Below, piece by piece: positions 18,025-25,670 of a stretch of DNA of 64,000 nt. The stretch covers positions 6,639 through 70,638 of the forward strand of contig JBQTKD010000028.1 of assembly GCA_052386455.1 (NCBI GenBank). The letters run 5' to 3'. The notes beneath the pieces are model-generated. The model saw only the letters and a list, made by a program, of their open reading frames with translations, was not told where the DNA came from and made no database searches. A program made the translations under genes and the position numbers. The number at the start of each line of letters is the position of its first letter. Position 1 is the stretch's first letter. This stretch comes from JBQTKD01 sp052386455. GTDB taxonomy: Bacteria; Actinomycetota; Actinomycetes; Sporichthyales; Sporichthyaceae.

Positions 18025-19274
18025 TTTCGGTCCTTCGCCGGCGCGGGACGCTGATCGCCAACGTCGCCGTCCTCCTGGTGCTGGTCGTCGGCATGTACCA
18101 CGTCGGGCTCAACATCCTCCGGCTGCAGATCGGCCGGGACCCGTTCCCGGTCACCTTGCAGCTGTCCACCTCCGGTGGCCTCTACGAACGCTCCGAGGTC
18201 GCCTACCGCGGCAAGCGCGTCGGCTCGGTCACTGCGATCGACCTGGTCCCAAACGGCGTCGAGGTGCGCCTGCGCATCGACAAGGGCACCGAGATCCCGG
18301 CCGACCTCGACGCGGTCGTCGCGAACCTGTCCCCGGCCGGCGAGCAGTTCGTGGACCTGCGCCCGCGGGTGGACGACGGGCCGCTGCTGCGCGCCGGCAG
18401 CGTCATCCCACGGGAGCGAACGGAGGTGCCGCTCACGGTGGCCGCCGTCGTCCGCGACGTCGCGAAGCTGCTCGACCAGATCGGCACCAAGGAGCTGCGG
18501 ATCGTCGTCGACGAGCTCGCCGCGGCCTTCGGTGGAACCGGGCCCGCGATGCGGGAACTGGTGACCAGCGCCGACCGGCTCGTCGCGGCCGCGGCCGAGG
18601 ACCTCCCGGCGCTCAAGCGGCTCCTGGCGAACGGCCGCACCAACCTCGACACCGCCAACGAACTGGCCGGGGACTTCGATCGGTTCAACGCGTCCCTGCG
18701 CACGCTCACCCGGGAGTTGAAGGAGGGCAGCCCGGATTTCGGCACGCTGCTCAACGACTCGCCGGCGTTCGTGGGCGACCTCAACACGTTCGTCACCACG
18801 CTGAGCTCGCCGATCTCGGCGCTGCTGGGCAACCTGGTCACGCCGGGCAGCCTCATCGCCGCCCGCATCCCCGCGCTGAACGCGCTGCTCATCGCCTTCC
18901 CGGAGACCACGGCGGCGCTCAAGACGGTCGCGCGGGACGGAGCGTTCCGCACGGAGCTGCACCTGACCAACAACCCGACGTGCTCCTACACCGGGCCTCG
19001 GCGCACGCCGATCGACCCCACTCGCACTGCGCCGGACCTCAAGCGGTTCTGCAAGGACACCACTCCTGGCGTGGGGGAACGCGGGGCGCGCAACGCTCCG
19101 CGGCCGGCGCCGTCCGGCCCCGCCGGCAGCAGCGCCACGATCCGCGCGGGCTACGACCCGCTCACGGGCGTCCTGGTGCTTCCCGACGGATCGCGGCTTC
19201 GCCTGGGGAACACCGCGGACCTGGGCGCCGCCAACGGCGCCCTCGCGCTCTTCCTGGGGCTGCTGCGCCCATAG
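18021..19274 (+). CDS. mceF: Mce family protein F
   Basis: A 417-residue protein with an N-terminal anchor (TLIANVAVLLVLVVGMYHVG), an MCE domain (STSGGLYERSEVAYRGKRVGSVTAI; NLSPAGEQFVDLRP) and a helical domain. A proline- and alanine-rich C-terminal region runs from about residue 350. It is the last of the six Mce subunits. It overlaps mceE by four bases, and only 68 bp separate it from the Mce-associated gene. Confidence 0.9.
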   Translation: MISVLRRRGTLIANVAVLLVLVVGMYHVGLNILRLQIGRDPFPVTLQLSTSGGLYERSEVAYRGKRVGSVTAIDLVPNGVEVRLRIDKGTEIPADLDAVVANLSPAGEQFVDLRPRVDDGPLLRAGSVIPRERTEVPLTVAAVVRDVAKLLDQIGTKELRIVVDELAAAFGGTGPAMRELVTSADRLVAAAAEDLPALKRLLANGRTNLDTANELAGDFDRFNASLRTLTRELKEGSPDFGTLLNDSPAFVGDLNTFVTTLSSPISALLGNLVTPGSLIAARIPALNALLIAFPETTAALKTVARDGAFRTELHLTNNPTCSYTGPRRTPIDPTRTAPDLKRFCKDTTPGVGERGARNAPRPAPSGPAGSSATIRAGYDPLTGVLVLPDGSRLRLGNTADLGAANGALALFLGLLRP

Positions 19275-19342
19275 GGCAGGTCTGCGAACTCGCCTAGGGC
19301 ACGATGTCTCTCGACCTGCCGATCGACCCGACGAGGGCTGCC

Positions 19343-19876
19343 ATGACCGACTCCCAGACCGCGCCCGCCGCGGAACCGGCGCCGAACCCGCGGGTTCGGC
19401 GGCCGAGCCCGGTGGTCGCGGTGTTGAGCGTCGCGCTCGTCCTGGCGCTGGTGTTCGCCGGGTGGATGGGCCTGAAGGTGCGCTCGGACAACGACCGCGA
19501 GGACGCCCGCCGGGCCGTCGTCGCGGCCGCCAACGGGTACGCCGTGGACCTGACGACGTACAACCACTCGCGGCTCGAGGCGGACTTCCAGAAGGTGCTC
19601 GACAACTCGACGGGAACGTTCCGCTCGGAGTACACCGCGGCGAGTGCGTCGCTGCGCGAGCTCATCGCGAAGTTCAAGGCGACGGCCACCGGCAAGGTGC
19701 TCGACTCGGCGGTTGTGCTGTCCAGCGACGAGGACAACGCGGTCGTGCTGCTGTTCGTGGATCAGACGGTCGCGAACTCCAACAGCAAAGAGCCTCGAGT
19801 GGACCGCAGCCGCATGAAGATGGGCCTGGAGAAGCAGGGTGGGCGCTGGCTGATCAACGCCCTGGACCTGCTCTAG
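19343..19876 (+). CDS. Mce-associated membrane protein
   Basis: A 177-residue protein. A Pro/Ala-rich cytosolic N-terminus leads into one transmembrane helix (SPVVAVLSVALVLALVFAGWMGL). An extracytoplasmic domain with the Mas pattern follows (AANGYAVDLTTYNHSRLEADFQKVLDNSTGTFRSEY), with an NTF2-like fold expected. Mas proteins stabilise Mce complexes. ATG 19343 is preferred because AGGG lies 5 nt upstream; ATG 19304 would add 13 residues. The TAG at 19876 is 6 bp from the convergent small gene. Confidence 0.82.
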   Translation: MTDSQTAPAAEPAPNPRVRRPSPVVAVLSVALVLALVFAGWMGLKVRSDNDREDARRAVVAAANGYAVDLTTYNHSRLEADFQKVLDNSTGTFRSEYTAASASLRELIAKFKATATGKVLDSAVVLSSDEDNAVVLLFVDQTVANSNSKEPRVDRSRMKMGLEKQGGRWLINALDLL

Positions 19877-19882
19877 CGACGG

Positions 19883-20047
19883 CTACAGGTGCTGGGCCCA
19901 GGTCGTCATCCAGATGCCGAAGGCGACGGTGGCGGCCGCGCAGAGCATCGCCAGTGCCATCAGCGCGGCCGAACCCCGGGAGAGCCGACGGGCCGGCGGA
20001 AGCGCGTCTTCGACGCCCGCCGTGAAGTGCTCGATCCGCGTTTTCAT
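19883..20047 (-). CDS. small single-pass membrane protein
   Basis: A 54-residue protein that begins MKTRIEHFTAGVEDALPPARR and ends TTWAQHL. One hydrophobic stretch (about 27-47, ALMALAMLCAAATVAFGIWM) should span the membrane, with a basic N-terminus inside the cell. No ribosome site is obvious. The frame fills the gap between the Mce-associated gene and the desaturase promoter, and its composition is that of a real small membrane protein. I do not recognise a family. Confidence 0.5.
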   Translation of the reverse strand: MKTRIEHFTAGVEDALPPARRLSRGSAALMALAMLCAAATVAFGIWMTTWAQHL

Positions 20048-20144
20048 GAGCTAGATCGTGCCGCCTATCGGCCCCTTTGCACCCATCCGGTCGGCAGTCA
20101 TGGAACAGGTTTGGGCGCGACATAACGAGTTCCCAGACTTCCGT

Positions 20145-20161
20145 CGCAGACCGTGTCTGCG
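20145..20161. promoter_or_regulatory. 17-bp perfect palindrome upstream of the desaturase gene
   Basis: CGCAGAC-CGT-GTCTGCG has perfect 7-bp arms. It lies in the 222-bp gap before the desaturase start at 20270. It is a good size for a TetR- or GntR-type operator. No cognate regulator is adjacent. Confidence 0.45.
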
Positions 20162-20269
20162 TAGGTACGCAGGGCATTCGTGAGGCGTCTCACCGAGCCG
20201 ATGCCGGCACAGAAACCTACGGTGCCGTAACCTTCAAGAACCCCCACCCGCCACCCACTTGGGAGCGCC

Positions 20270-21262
20270 GTGACGACCACAGGCGAGAAGCGTGCCAACG
20301 ATCGCTCGCAGGCTTGCGATGGGTTGAGCGACGAGGCGATCCTCGTCGAACTCGAGTCGGTCGTTGAAGAGGAACTCGCTCGCCACCTTGCGCACGCCAA
20401 GGAGTGGTTCTCGCACGAGTACGTCCCGTGGTCCCTCGGCCGGGACTTCGACGGCCCGCTGGGCGGCGAGGCCTGGAAGCCGGAGCACTCCAAGGTGTCC
20501 CCGGCCGTTGCCACGGCGCTGGCGGTCAACCTGCTGACCGAGGACAACCTGCCCAGCTACCACTTCGAGATCGCGGTGCTGTTCGGCCGCGACCGGGCGT
20601 GGGGCGAGTGGGTGCACCGCTGGACCGCGGAGGAGGGCCGCCACGGCCAGGCCATCCGGGACTACCTGACCGTTACCCGCGCCTGCGACCCGATCGCGCT
20701 GGAGCGCGAGCGGATGGTCCACATGGCCGACGGCTTCCGAAACACCAACCCGGGCGACGCCATCGCGTCCATGGCCTACGTGTCGTTCCAGGAACTCGCC
20801 ACCCGCGTCTCGCACCGCAACGTCGGCAAGGCGACCGGAGACCCCGTCGGGGACGCGCTGTTCGCCCGCATCGCGACCGACGAGAACCTGCACATGGTCT
20901 TCTACCGCAGGCTGCTCGGCGAGTGCCTCGACCTGGCTCCGGACCGCACGATGAAGGCGATCCTGCAGGTCGTGAAGACCTTCCAAATGCCCGGCTACGA
21001 CCTGCCCGGCTTCCAGCGCAAGGCGCTGCAGATCGCCATGGCCGGCATCTACGACATCCGTCAGCACCGCGACAACGTGCTGATGCCCGTCCTGCGCCAC
21101 TGGAACATCTTCGAGCGCGAGTTCGGCCCCGAGGGGGAGAAGGCCCGGCTCGAACTCGACGCCTTTTTGGCCGAGGTCGACGACGCGGCGCGCCGCTTCA
21201 CCGAGCGTCGCGACGCCAAGCTCGCCCGCGACGCCGCACTCGCCGCCTCCAGGGCGGGCTGA
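20270..21262 (+). CDS. desA: acyl-ACP desaturase (ferritin-like diiron)
   Basis: A 330-residue member of the plant-type soluble acyl-ACP desaturase family, present in mycobacteria as DesA1/DesA2. Diiron ligands are visible as the ED of LLTEDNLPSYH, AEEGRHGQ at about residue 120 (ExxH) and DENLHMVF at about 203 (ExxH). It introduces a double bond into ACP-bound fatty acids using oxygen and ferredoxin. GTG 20270 follows GGGAG at short spacing. It is followed at 50 bp by the lipase gene, with a palindromic operator between them. Confidence 0.9.
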   Translation: MTTTGEKRANDRSQACDGLSDEAILVELESVVEEELARHLAHAKEWFSHEYVPWSLGRDFDGPLGGEAWKPEHSKVSPAVATALAVNLLTEDNLPSYHFEIAVLFGRDRAWGEWVHRWTAEEGRHGQAIRDYLTVTRACDPIALERERMVHMADGFRNTNPGDAIASMAYVSFQELATRVSHRNVGKATGDPVGDALFARIATDENLHMVFYRRLLGECLDLAPDRTMKAILQVVKTFQMPGYDLPGFQRKALQIAMAGIYDIRQHRDNVLMPVLRHWNIFEREFGPEGEKARLELDAFLAEVDDAARRFTERRDAKLARDAALAASRAG

Positions 21263-21275
21263 CCCCGCGCGGGGG

Positions 21276-21299
21276 TTGACAGTAACTTACTGTCAGTAA
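21276..21299. promoter_or_regulatory. overlapping palindromes with a consensus -35 before the lipase gene
   Basis: GACAGTAA-C-TTACTGTC (21278-21294) is a perfect 8-bp-arm palindrome. TTACTG-T-CAGTAA (21287-21299) overlaps it. The perfect -35 hexamer TTGACA sits at 21276-21281. A weak -10-like TAACAA lies near 21297. The lipase ATG is at 21312, so the transcript may be nearly leaderless and the palindrome would block RNA polymerase. TetR-type control is the best guess. Confidence 0.6.
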
Positions 21300-21311
21300 C
21301 AAAGTGGACGA

Positions 21312-22538
21312 ATGTCCCGTATGCGCCCGCTGGCCGCCGCCGCACTGGCACTTGCCCTCGCTCTTCCCGCCGCCGCGCCCGCGGCCGCACAGGACATCCC
21401 CGACGGGTCGGGCTCGCCCGTCTCGCCGGCGGAGGACGCCTTCTACGCTCCGCCGAGCCCGATCCCGGACGTCGCTCCTGGGACGATCCTGCGGTCGCGG
21501 CCGGTGGTGATCCGCGGCCTCGGCGTTCCCATGCCGGTCCGGGCCTGGCAGGTTCTCTACCGCTCCACGGACACGCAGGGCCGACCGAACGCGGTCTCCG
21601 GCACCGTCGCGGTCCTCGCCGACGGCAAGCCGGACGCGGAGCGGCCCCTCGTGGCCTACAACGTCGGCTCGCACGGACTTGGCCCGCTCTGCGCCCCGTC
21701 CTACCTCCTGCGCCACGGCGTGGAGCAGGAGGAGGCACTCATGGCCGGGATCGTCTCCCGTGGCTGGGCGATCGTGGTCACCGACTACGAGGGCTCCGGA
21801 ACACCCGGCCCGCACACCTACACCGCCGGCCCCACCACCGGCCGGGCCGTGCTCGACGGCATCAAGGCCGCACTGAACCTCGAAGAACTCGGCCTGAGCA
21901 AGCAGACCCCCGTCGGCATCTGGGGCTACTCCGAGGGCGGCCTGGCCTCGACGTGGGCCGCCGAGCAGGCGAGGGACTACGCCCGCGGGGTCAACCTCGT
22001 CGGCACTGCAGCCGGCGGCATCCCCGTGGACCTGGAGAAGATCGGCCGCCGCGTCGACGGCACCTACCTGTCCGGCTTCCTGCTGGCCGCCGCCGTCGGG
22101 CTCAACCGCGCCCACCCGAGCATGCGGCTCGACGAACTGCTCAACGACGAGGGCAGGCAGGCCGTCGAGGCGATCGAGTCGATGTGCGTCGGGCAGTTCG
22201 CCACCACGTTCCCGTTCAAGAAGATCGCCGACTTCTCCACGGCCGACGATCCGCTCGGCCTCCCACAGGTCCGGGCCGTGCTGCAGGCCAACCGGCTGGG
22301 GCGCGGAACCCCCTCGGCGCCGATGCACGTGTACGAGTCCACCAACGACCAGTTCATGCCGCTCGAGGACGTGCGGGGGTTGGTGGCCAACTACTGCAAG
22401 AAGGGGGTCGCGGTGAACTACGTCGAGGACTCCTGGTCCGAGCACCTGTTCCTGGCCGGCTCCGGCGCCTACCCGGCGATGAACTGGTTGGCCGGCCGAT
22501 TCGCCGGCGCAGAGGCGCCGAGTTCCTGCGCTAGCTAA
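21312..22538 (+). CDS. secreted lipase (secretory lipase LIP family)
   Basis: A 408-residue protein. The signal peptide is clear (RPLAAAALALALALPAAAPAAAQ, cleavage after AAA/AQ near residue 27). An alpha/beta-hydrolase of the secretory-lipase type follows: oxyanion region YNVGSHGLGPLC, nucleophile elbow GYSEGG (Ser about 207), Asp in STNDQFMP and His in WSEHLFLAG. It probably hydrolyses esters or triacylglycerol outside the cell, feeding fatty-acid import and beta-oxidation encoded nearby. The stop overlaps the convergent oxidoreductase gene by 8 bp. Confidence 0.85.
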   Translation: MSRMRPLAAAALALALALPAAAPAAAQDIPDGSGSPVSPAEDAFYAPPSPIPDVAPGTILRSRPVVIRGLGVPMPVRAWQVLYRSTDTQGRPNAVSGTVAVLADGKPDAERPLVAYNVGSHGLGPLCAPSYLLRHGVEQEEALMAGIVSRGWAIVVTDYEGSGTPGPHTYTAGPTTGRAVLDGIKAALNLEELGLSKQTPVGIWGYSEGGLASTWAAEQARDYARGVNLVGTAAGGIPVDLEKIGRRVDGTYLSGFLLAAAVGLNRAHPSMRLDELLNDEGRQAVEAIESMCVGQFATTFPFKKIADFSTADDPLGLPQVRAVLQANRLGRGTPSAPMHVYESTNDQFMPLEDVRGLVANYCKKGVAVNYVEDSWSEHLFLAGSGAYPAMNWLAGRFAGAEAPSSCAS

Positions 22539-23808
22539 CGCGCATCCGACCGAAAGGGAACTTCGGCACGACCAGCTTGCGGATCAGTGCGGGGTTCACC
22601 AACGCGCTCGGCTCGGCCAGGCCCCACTGCACGCGCAGCAGGTTCTGTGCGACCTCGGTGTCGGTCTCTGCGACCGCCAGTACCTTGTGGAGCAGCTTGT
22701 CCAGCTTGGCCGCGGCGCCGGGTTCGTCCAGCCCGCCCGCGCAGAGCCGGTCCGTGGTGCGCGCGCGGGCCCAATCCGTGGTCAACGCCTTCGCCGAGGA
22801 CTGGTACCAGCGTCGTGGCAGGTTCGCGTCGCCCCCGGTCAGGGCCTCTCGCAGCAGCATCGTCTGCCGGACGGCCAGCGACATTCCGCCGTGGGAGTGC
22901 ACCGGGTTCAGTACGCAGAGCCCGTCGCCGACGACCAGCAGACCGTCGGGCGGGTAGAGCACCTGGTCCCAGCGGTGCCAGGTGTTGGCGGCGAAGTCGT
23001 GCACCTGCGGCTCGGTCCACGCCGTGGCGGCCACCGCGCGGTACCACGGCGGGGGGAGCAGCGGCTCGAGGAACGTCAGCAGGCCTTCCCGGTCGACCGG
23101 CGGGTGGTGCCCGCCGTAGCCGATGGCCGTCACGCGCCAGTTGCCTCGCTCGACGACGGCCGCGGCCACGCCCAGTGGGCGGGCCGGATGCGGTTCGCTC
23201 ACGACGAACGGAACGAGGCCCTCGGCGTCGACGTCGGAGGACGTGACGGTCACCTGCCGGACGTCGACACCGAGGAGATCGTGCTGAGGGACCGTCAGTT
23301 CGCTTGTCTGGAGGAACTCCCCGCCCGTTGCGTCGACGACGAGACTCGCCGCCAGTCGCTCGGACCCGTCCGGGCCCAGCAGTGCGACACCGGTCACTCG
23401 GCCGGACTTCGTCAGCAGTTCGACCGCCTCGGCCGCCGGACGCGCGACCACCGCAGGTGCGGCCCGCGCCCGCAGATGGGTCTCGAGCAGTCCACGGGAG
23501 GGCTGGTACCAGGGCGCCGGTAGCGCCCCGTCGCGGCACAACCGGTGCCCGGCCAGCTCCAGGTGCATCTCGTCGAGTTGGCGAAGCACCGGAGTCCCGA
23601 CGCCCTCCAGGCCGGCGAGCAGGCCGGGAAACAGGTCGTCCAACACCGCCGCGGCCGACGGTGTCAGCGTGCCGCGGTGAACGTCCACGGGCGCCCCGTC
23701 GGTGCCGTGTGCGACGAGCGTGACGTGGCCGAAGAACTCCGCCAGCACCTGCGCGGCCAGCAGGCCGCAGACGCCCGCGCCGACGACGACGGCGTGCGAT
23801 CTGCTCAC
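22531..23808 (-). CDS. FAD-dependent oxidoreductase/monooxygenase-like protein
   Basis: A 425-residue flavoprotein with GAGVCGLLAAQVLAE at the N-terminus (FAD Rossmann), LVVDATGG near 180 and the second FAD motif LLVVGDGLCVLNPVHSHGGMSLAV (about 285-310). The pattern is that of the geranylgeranyl-reductase/squalene-epoxidase-like superfamily; the GD-C-NP variant of GDAxHxxxP is less usual. Substrate unknown. GTG 23808 has a perfect GAGGAGG 5 nt upstream, overlapping the stop of the methyltransferase gene, so the two form an operon. Confidence 0.75.
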   Translation of the reverse strand: MSRSHAVVVGAGVCGLLAAQVLAEFFGHVTLVAHGTDGAPVDVHRGTLTPSAAAVLDDLFPGLLAGLEGVGTPVLRQLDEMHLELAGHRLCRDGALPAPWYQPSRGLLETHLRARAAPAVVARPAAEAVELLTKSGRVTGVALLGPDGSERLAASLVVDATGGEFLQTSELTVPQHDLLGVDVRQVTVTSSDVDAEGLVPFVVSEPHPARPLGVAAAVVERGNWRVTAIGYGGHHPPVDREGLLTFLEPLLPPPWYRAVAATAWTEPQVHDFAANTWHRWDQVLYPPDGLLVVGDGLCVLNPVHSHGGMSLAVRQTMLLREALTGGDANLPRRWYQSSAKALTTDWARARTTDRLCAGGLDEPGAAAKLDKLLHKVLAVAETDTEVAQNLLRVQWGLAEPSALVNPALIRKLVVPKFPFGRMRVS

Positions 23809-23818
23809 GCGACCCTCC

Positions 23819-24496
23819 TCACCACACCAGCGGAGCGACGCGATACCGCACGCGCGCGCGGTACTCGCCGTACCCGGCGAGGTTGCCCACCAGGAACCGC
23901 TCCTCGTCCAGCAGACGGGCCGCGATGGCGGCGATGGCGAGCCCTGCGGGTACCAGACCCCACAGCGAGTCCAGTGCGAGCGGAATGCCCGCCAGCATCA
24001 GGAACAGCCCGCTGTACATGGGATGGCGCACGCTCGCGTAGGGCCCCTGCGCAACGACTTTCTGAGTCTGGGTCACCTGAACCGTCGCCGCGGCGAAGCT
24101 GTTGGCGCGGAACGCGAGCCACACGACGAGCAGGCCCGCGGCGATCAGCGCGTCGCCCAGCACCCACACCGGCGCCGGCACCGGCGTCCACCCGTTGCGG
24201 TGGTCCACGGCCGCGACGACGATCGCGCCCAGGGTGCCGAGCCGTGCCGCCGTGGCGAGGGTGCGCGCCCGAGCGCTGCCCTCCTCCTTGGCCGCGCGGC
24301 GCAGGCGGCGTTCCAGCAGGGCCCGATCGCGACGGGCGAGGTACCAGGTCGTGGCGCCCTCGCCGAGCGCCATGACCGCGAGCATCGCCCAGGCCTGCCA
24401 ATAGACCAGCGACCCGGCGGCCGCGAATGCGGCAATACCGCGGACCAAGATCAACATTGTGGTGGCCTTTGCGGCCTGCCGCGACAAATTCTGCAT
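23819..24496 (-). CDS. membrane methyltransferase (isoprenylcysteine/phospholipid methyltransferase-like)
   Basis: A 225-residue membrane protein with four to five hydrophobic helices. The motif QGPYASVRHPMYSGLFLMLAGIP is diagnostic of the ICMT/PEMT/NnrU-type family, with later DEERFL and GYGEYRARVRYRVAPLVW. It probably methylates a lipid or isoprenoid head group using S-adenosylmethionine. ATG 24496 is chosen; a TTG at 24532 in the same frame is possible, and neither has a good ribosome site. It is first of a two-gene operon with the FAD oxidoreductase. Confidence 0.78.
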   Translation of the reverse strand: MQNLSRQAAKATTMLILVRGIAAFAAAGSLVYWQAWAMLAVMALGEGATTWYLARRDRALLERRLRRAAKEEGSARARTLATAARLGTLGAIVVAAVDHRNGWTPVPAPVWVLGDALIAAGLLVVWLAFRANSFAAATVQVTQTQKVVAQGPYASVRHPMYSGLFLMLAGIPLALDSLWGLVPAGLAIAAIAARLLDEERFLVGNLAGYGEYRARVRYRVAPLVW

Positions 24497-24709
24497 GGCG
24501 GGAAGATAGCCCGCTGCCGGCGCCCAAAACAAGTGGCGGAATTTGAAACTCGCGGGAGATCAAGTGATGACAAAAGTAACTAGCTTCCGAGCCTCGTTGG
24601 ACGGACAGTCCTCGACGTCAGGTAGCCGGTGCAGACGCGGGAAGTCCGAATTGATCGGGCCCGTCCAGCTGCATCGTCGGAACACACATCACGTACAGGA
24701 GATCTCCTC

Positions 24710-24814
24710 ATGCTGACTGCCATCCTCGGTGCCGTTCTCACGCCGCTTCTGCCGATCGTCAACGGCCTCGTGGCGGGACTCGACGCGGTTCTCGCCGCCG
24801 TGCTCGGGCTGTAG
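24710..24814 (+). CDS. 34-residue hydrophobic peptide
   Basis: A very short frame preceded by AGGAGA 7 nt before the ATG, one of the better ribosome sites in the window. The product starts MLTAILGAVLTPLLPIVNG and ends LDAVLAAVLGL. It has one acidic residue, no basic residue, and Leu/Ala/Val/Ile make up most of it. It could form one amphipathic or transmembrane helix. A perfect 15-bp stem-loop follows 25 bp after the stop. Too short to assign to a family. Possibilities are a membrane-active peptide, a leader peptide or a surface-active peptide. The site-gene-terminator arrangement supports expression. Confidence 0.55.
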   Translation: MLTAILGAVLTPLLPIVNGLVAGLDAVLAAVLGL

Positions 24815-24838
24815 TCCAAGCCCCACCACCCAACGGGG

Positions 24839-24877
24839 CAACGCGCCCCCGCCATTCGAGTTGGCGGGGGCGCGTTG
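24839..24877. terminator. strong bidirectional stem-loop terminator
   Basis: Perfect 15-bp arms (24839-24853 and 24863-24877; CAACGCGCCCCCGCC and its complement) enclose the loop ATTCGAGTT. It lies between the hydrophobic-peptide gene (plus) and the response regulator (minus), which end toward each other. There is no T-tract, as is common for high-GC Actinobacteria. Confidence 0.85.
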
Positions 24878-24903
24878 GACCAGGTGACGGGCTTGTGGGA
24901 CGT

Positions 24904-25563
24904 CTAGAGCCAGCCCGCTTCGCGGGCGATTCGGATCGCCTCCATACGGTTGCGGGCGCCGAGCTTGCCGATGATACGGGACAGGTAGTTCCGGACGGTA
25001 CCCTGCGAGAGGCACAGCTGCTCGGCGAGCTCCCGGATCGAAATTCCGCTCGCGGACTGCCGGAGCAGATCGATTTCGCGCAACGTCAGCGTTGCGCCGC
25101 TCGTTGTTGCGGCCGTTCTGAACCGCGTGTCGATAACGCGATGTCCCGAGGCCACGCGCCGAATGCAGTCCAGCAGCGCCGCCGATCCAGAATGTTTGTT
25201 TATCAATCCCGAGGCGCGCGACGTCAATGCCGTCGACACCAAATTCGGCAGTGGCCCGGCGGTAATGAATATCGCCTGTGTTCCCGGCGATTCCGCGGCC
25301 AGCGATTCCGATAGCGAGATTCCGTCGCGCCCGGGTACGTCGAGGTCGATGACCGCGATATCCGGCTTGGTGCTCGTCGCCATCGTTGCGAGGTCCGCGT
25401 CGGAGAGTGCCGTCGCGACGACGTCCATGTCGCGTTCGCCGTCGAGCATGGCGCGCAGGGCCCCGGCGTAGAGGGCGACCCCGTCGGCGATGAGCACGGT
25501 GATGTGCCGTGTCCGGGTCGCCTCGGCCTCGGACCCGTCGGGCAGCCCACTGGTGACGGTCAT
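24904..25563 (-). CDS. orphan NarL/FixJ (LuxR-type) response regulator
   Basis: A 219-residue two-domain regulator. The receiver (about 20-140) has the phospho-acceptor region VIDLDVPGRDGISL, a Thr in IFITAG and the Lys switch in LINKHSGS. The C-terminal LuxR helix-turn-helix reads LTLREIDLLRQSASGISIRELAEQLCLSQGTVRNYLSRIIGKLGARNR. DesR-like response regulators show similar spacing. No histidine kinase is near. ATG 25563 is chosen; GTG starts at 25575 and 25572 are also in frame and no start has a clear ribosome site. It may be read from the upstream phosphatase/WhiA-like operon across 107 bp. Confidence 0.85.
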   Translation of the reverse strand: MTVTSGLPDGSEAEATRTRHITVLIADGVALYAGALRAMLDGERDMDVVATALSDADLATMATSTKPDIAVIDLDVPGRDGISLSESLAAESPGTQAIFITAGPLPNLVSTALTSRASGLINKHSGSAALLDCIRRVASGHRVIDTRFRTAATTSGATLTLREIDLLRQSASGISIRELAEQLCLSQGTVRNYLSRIIGKLGARNRMEAIRIAREAGWL

Positions 25564-25670
25564 GGTGGTCACCACGGTGGAGCACGCGCGCGCGTGGTGC
25601 CGCGCTCGCTAGACCGATCGAGCGAGCCGAAGCCGAATCCCCACCCGTACGGCTTAGATCTGCTGGCCCG

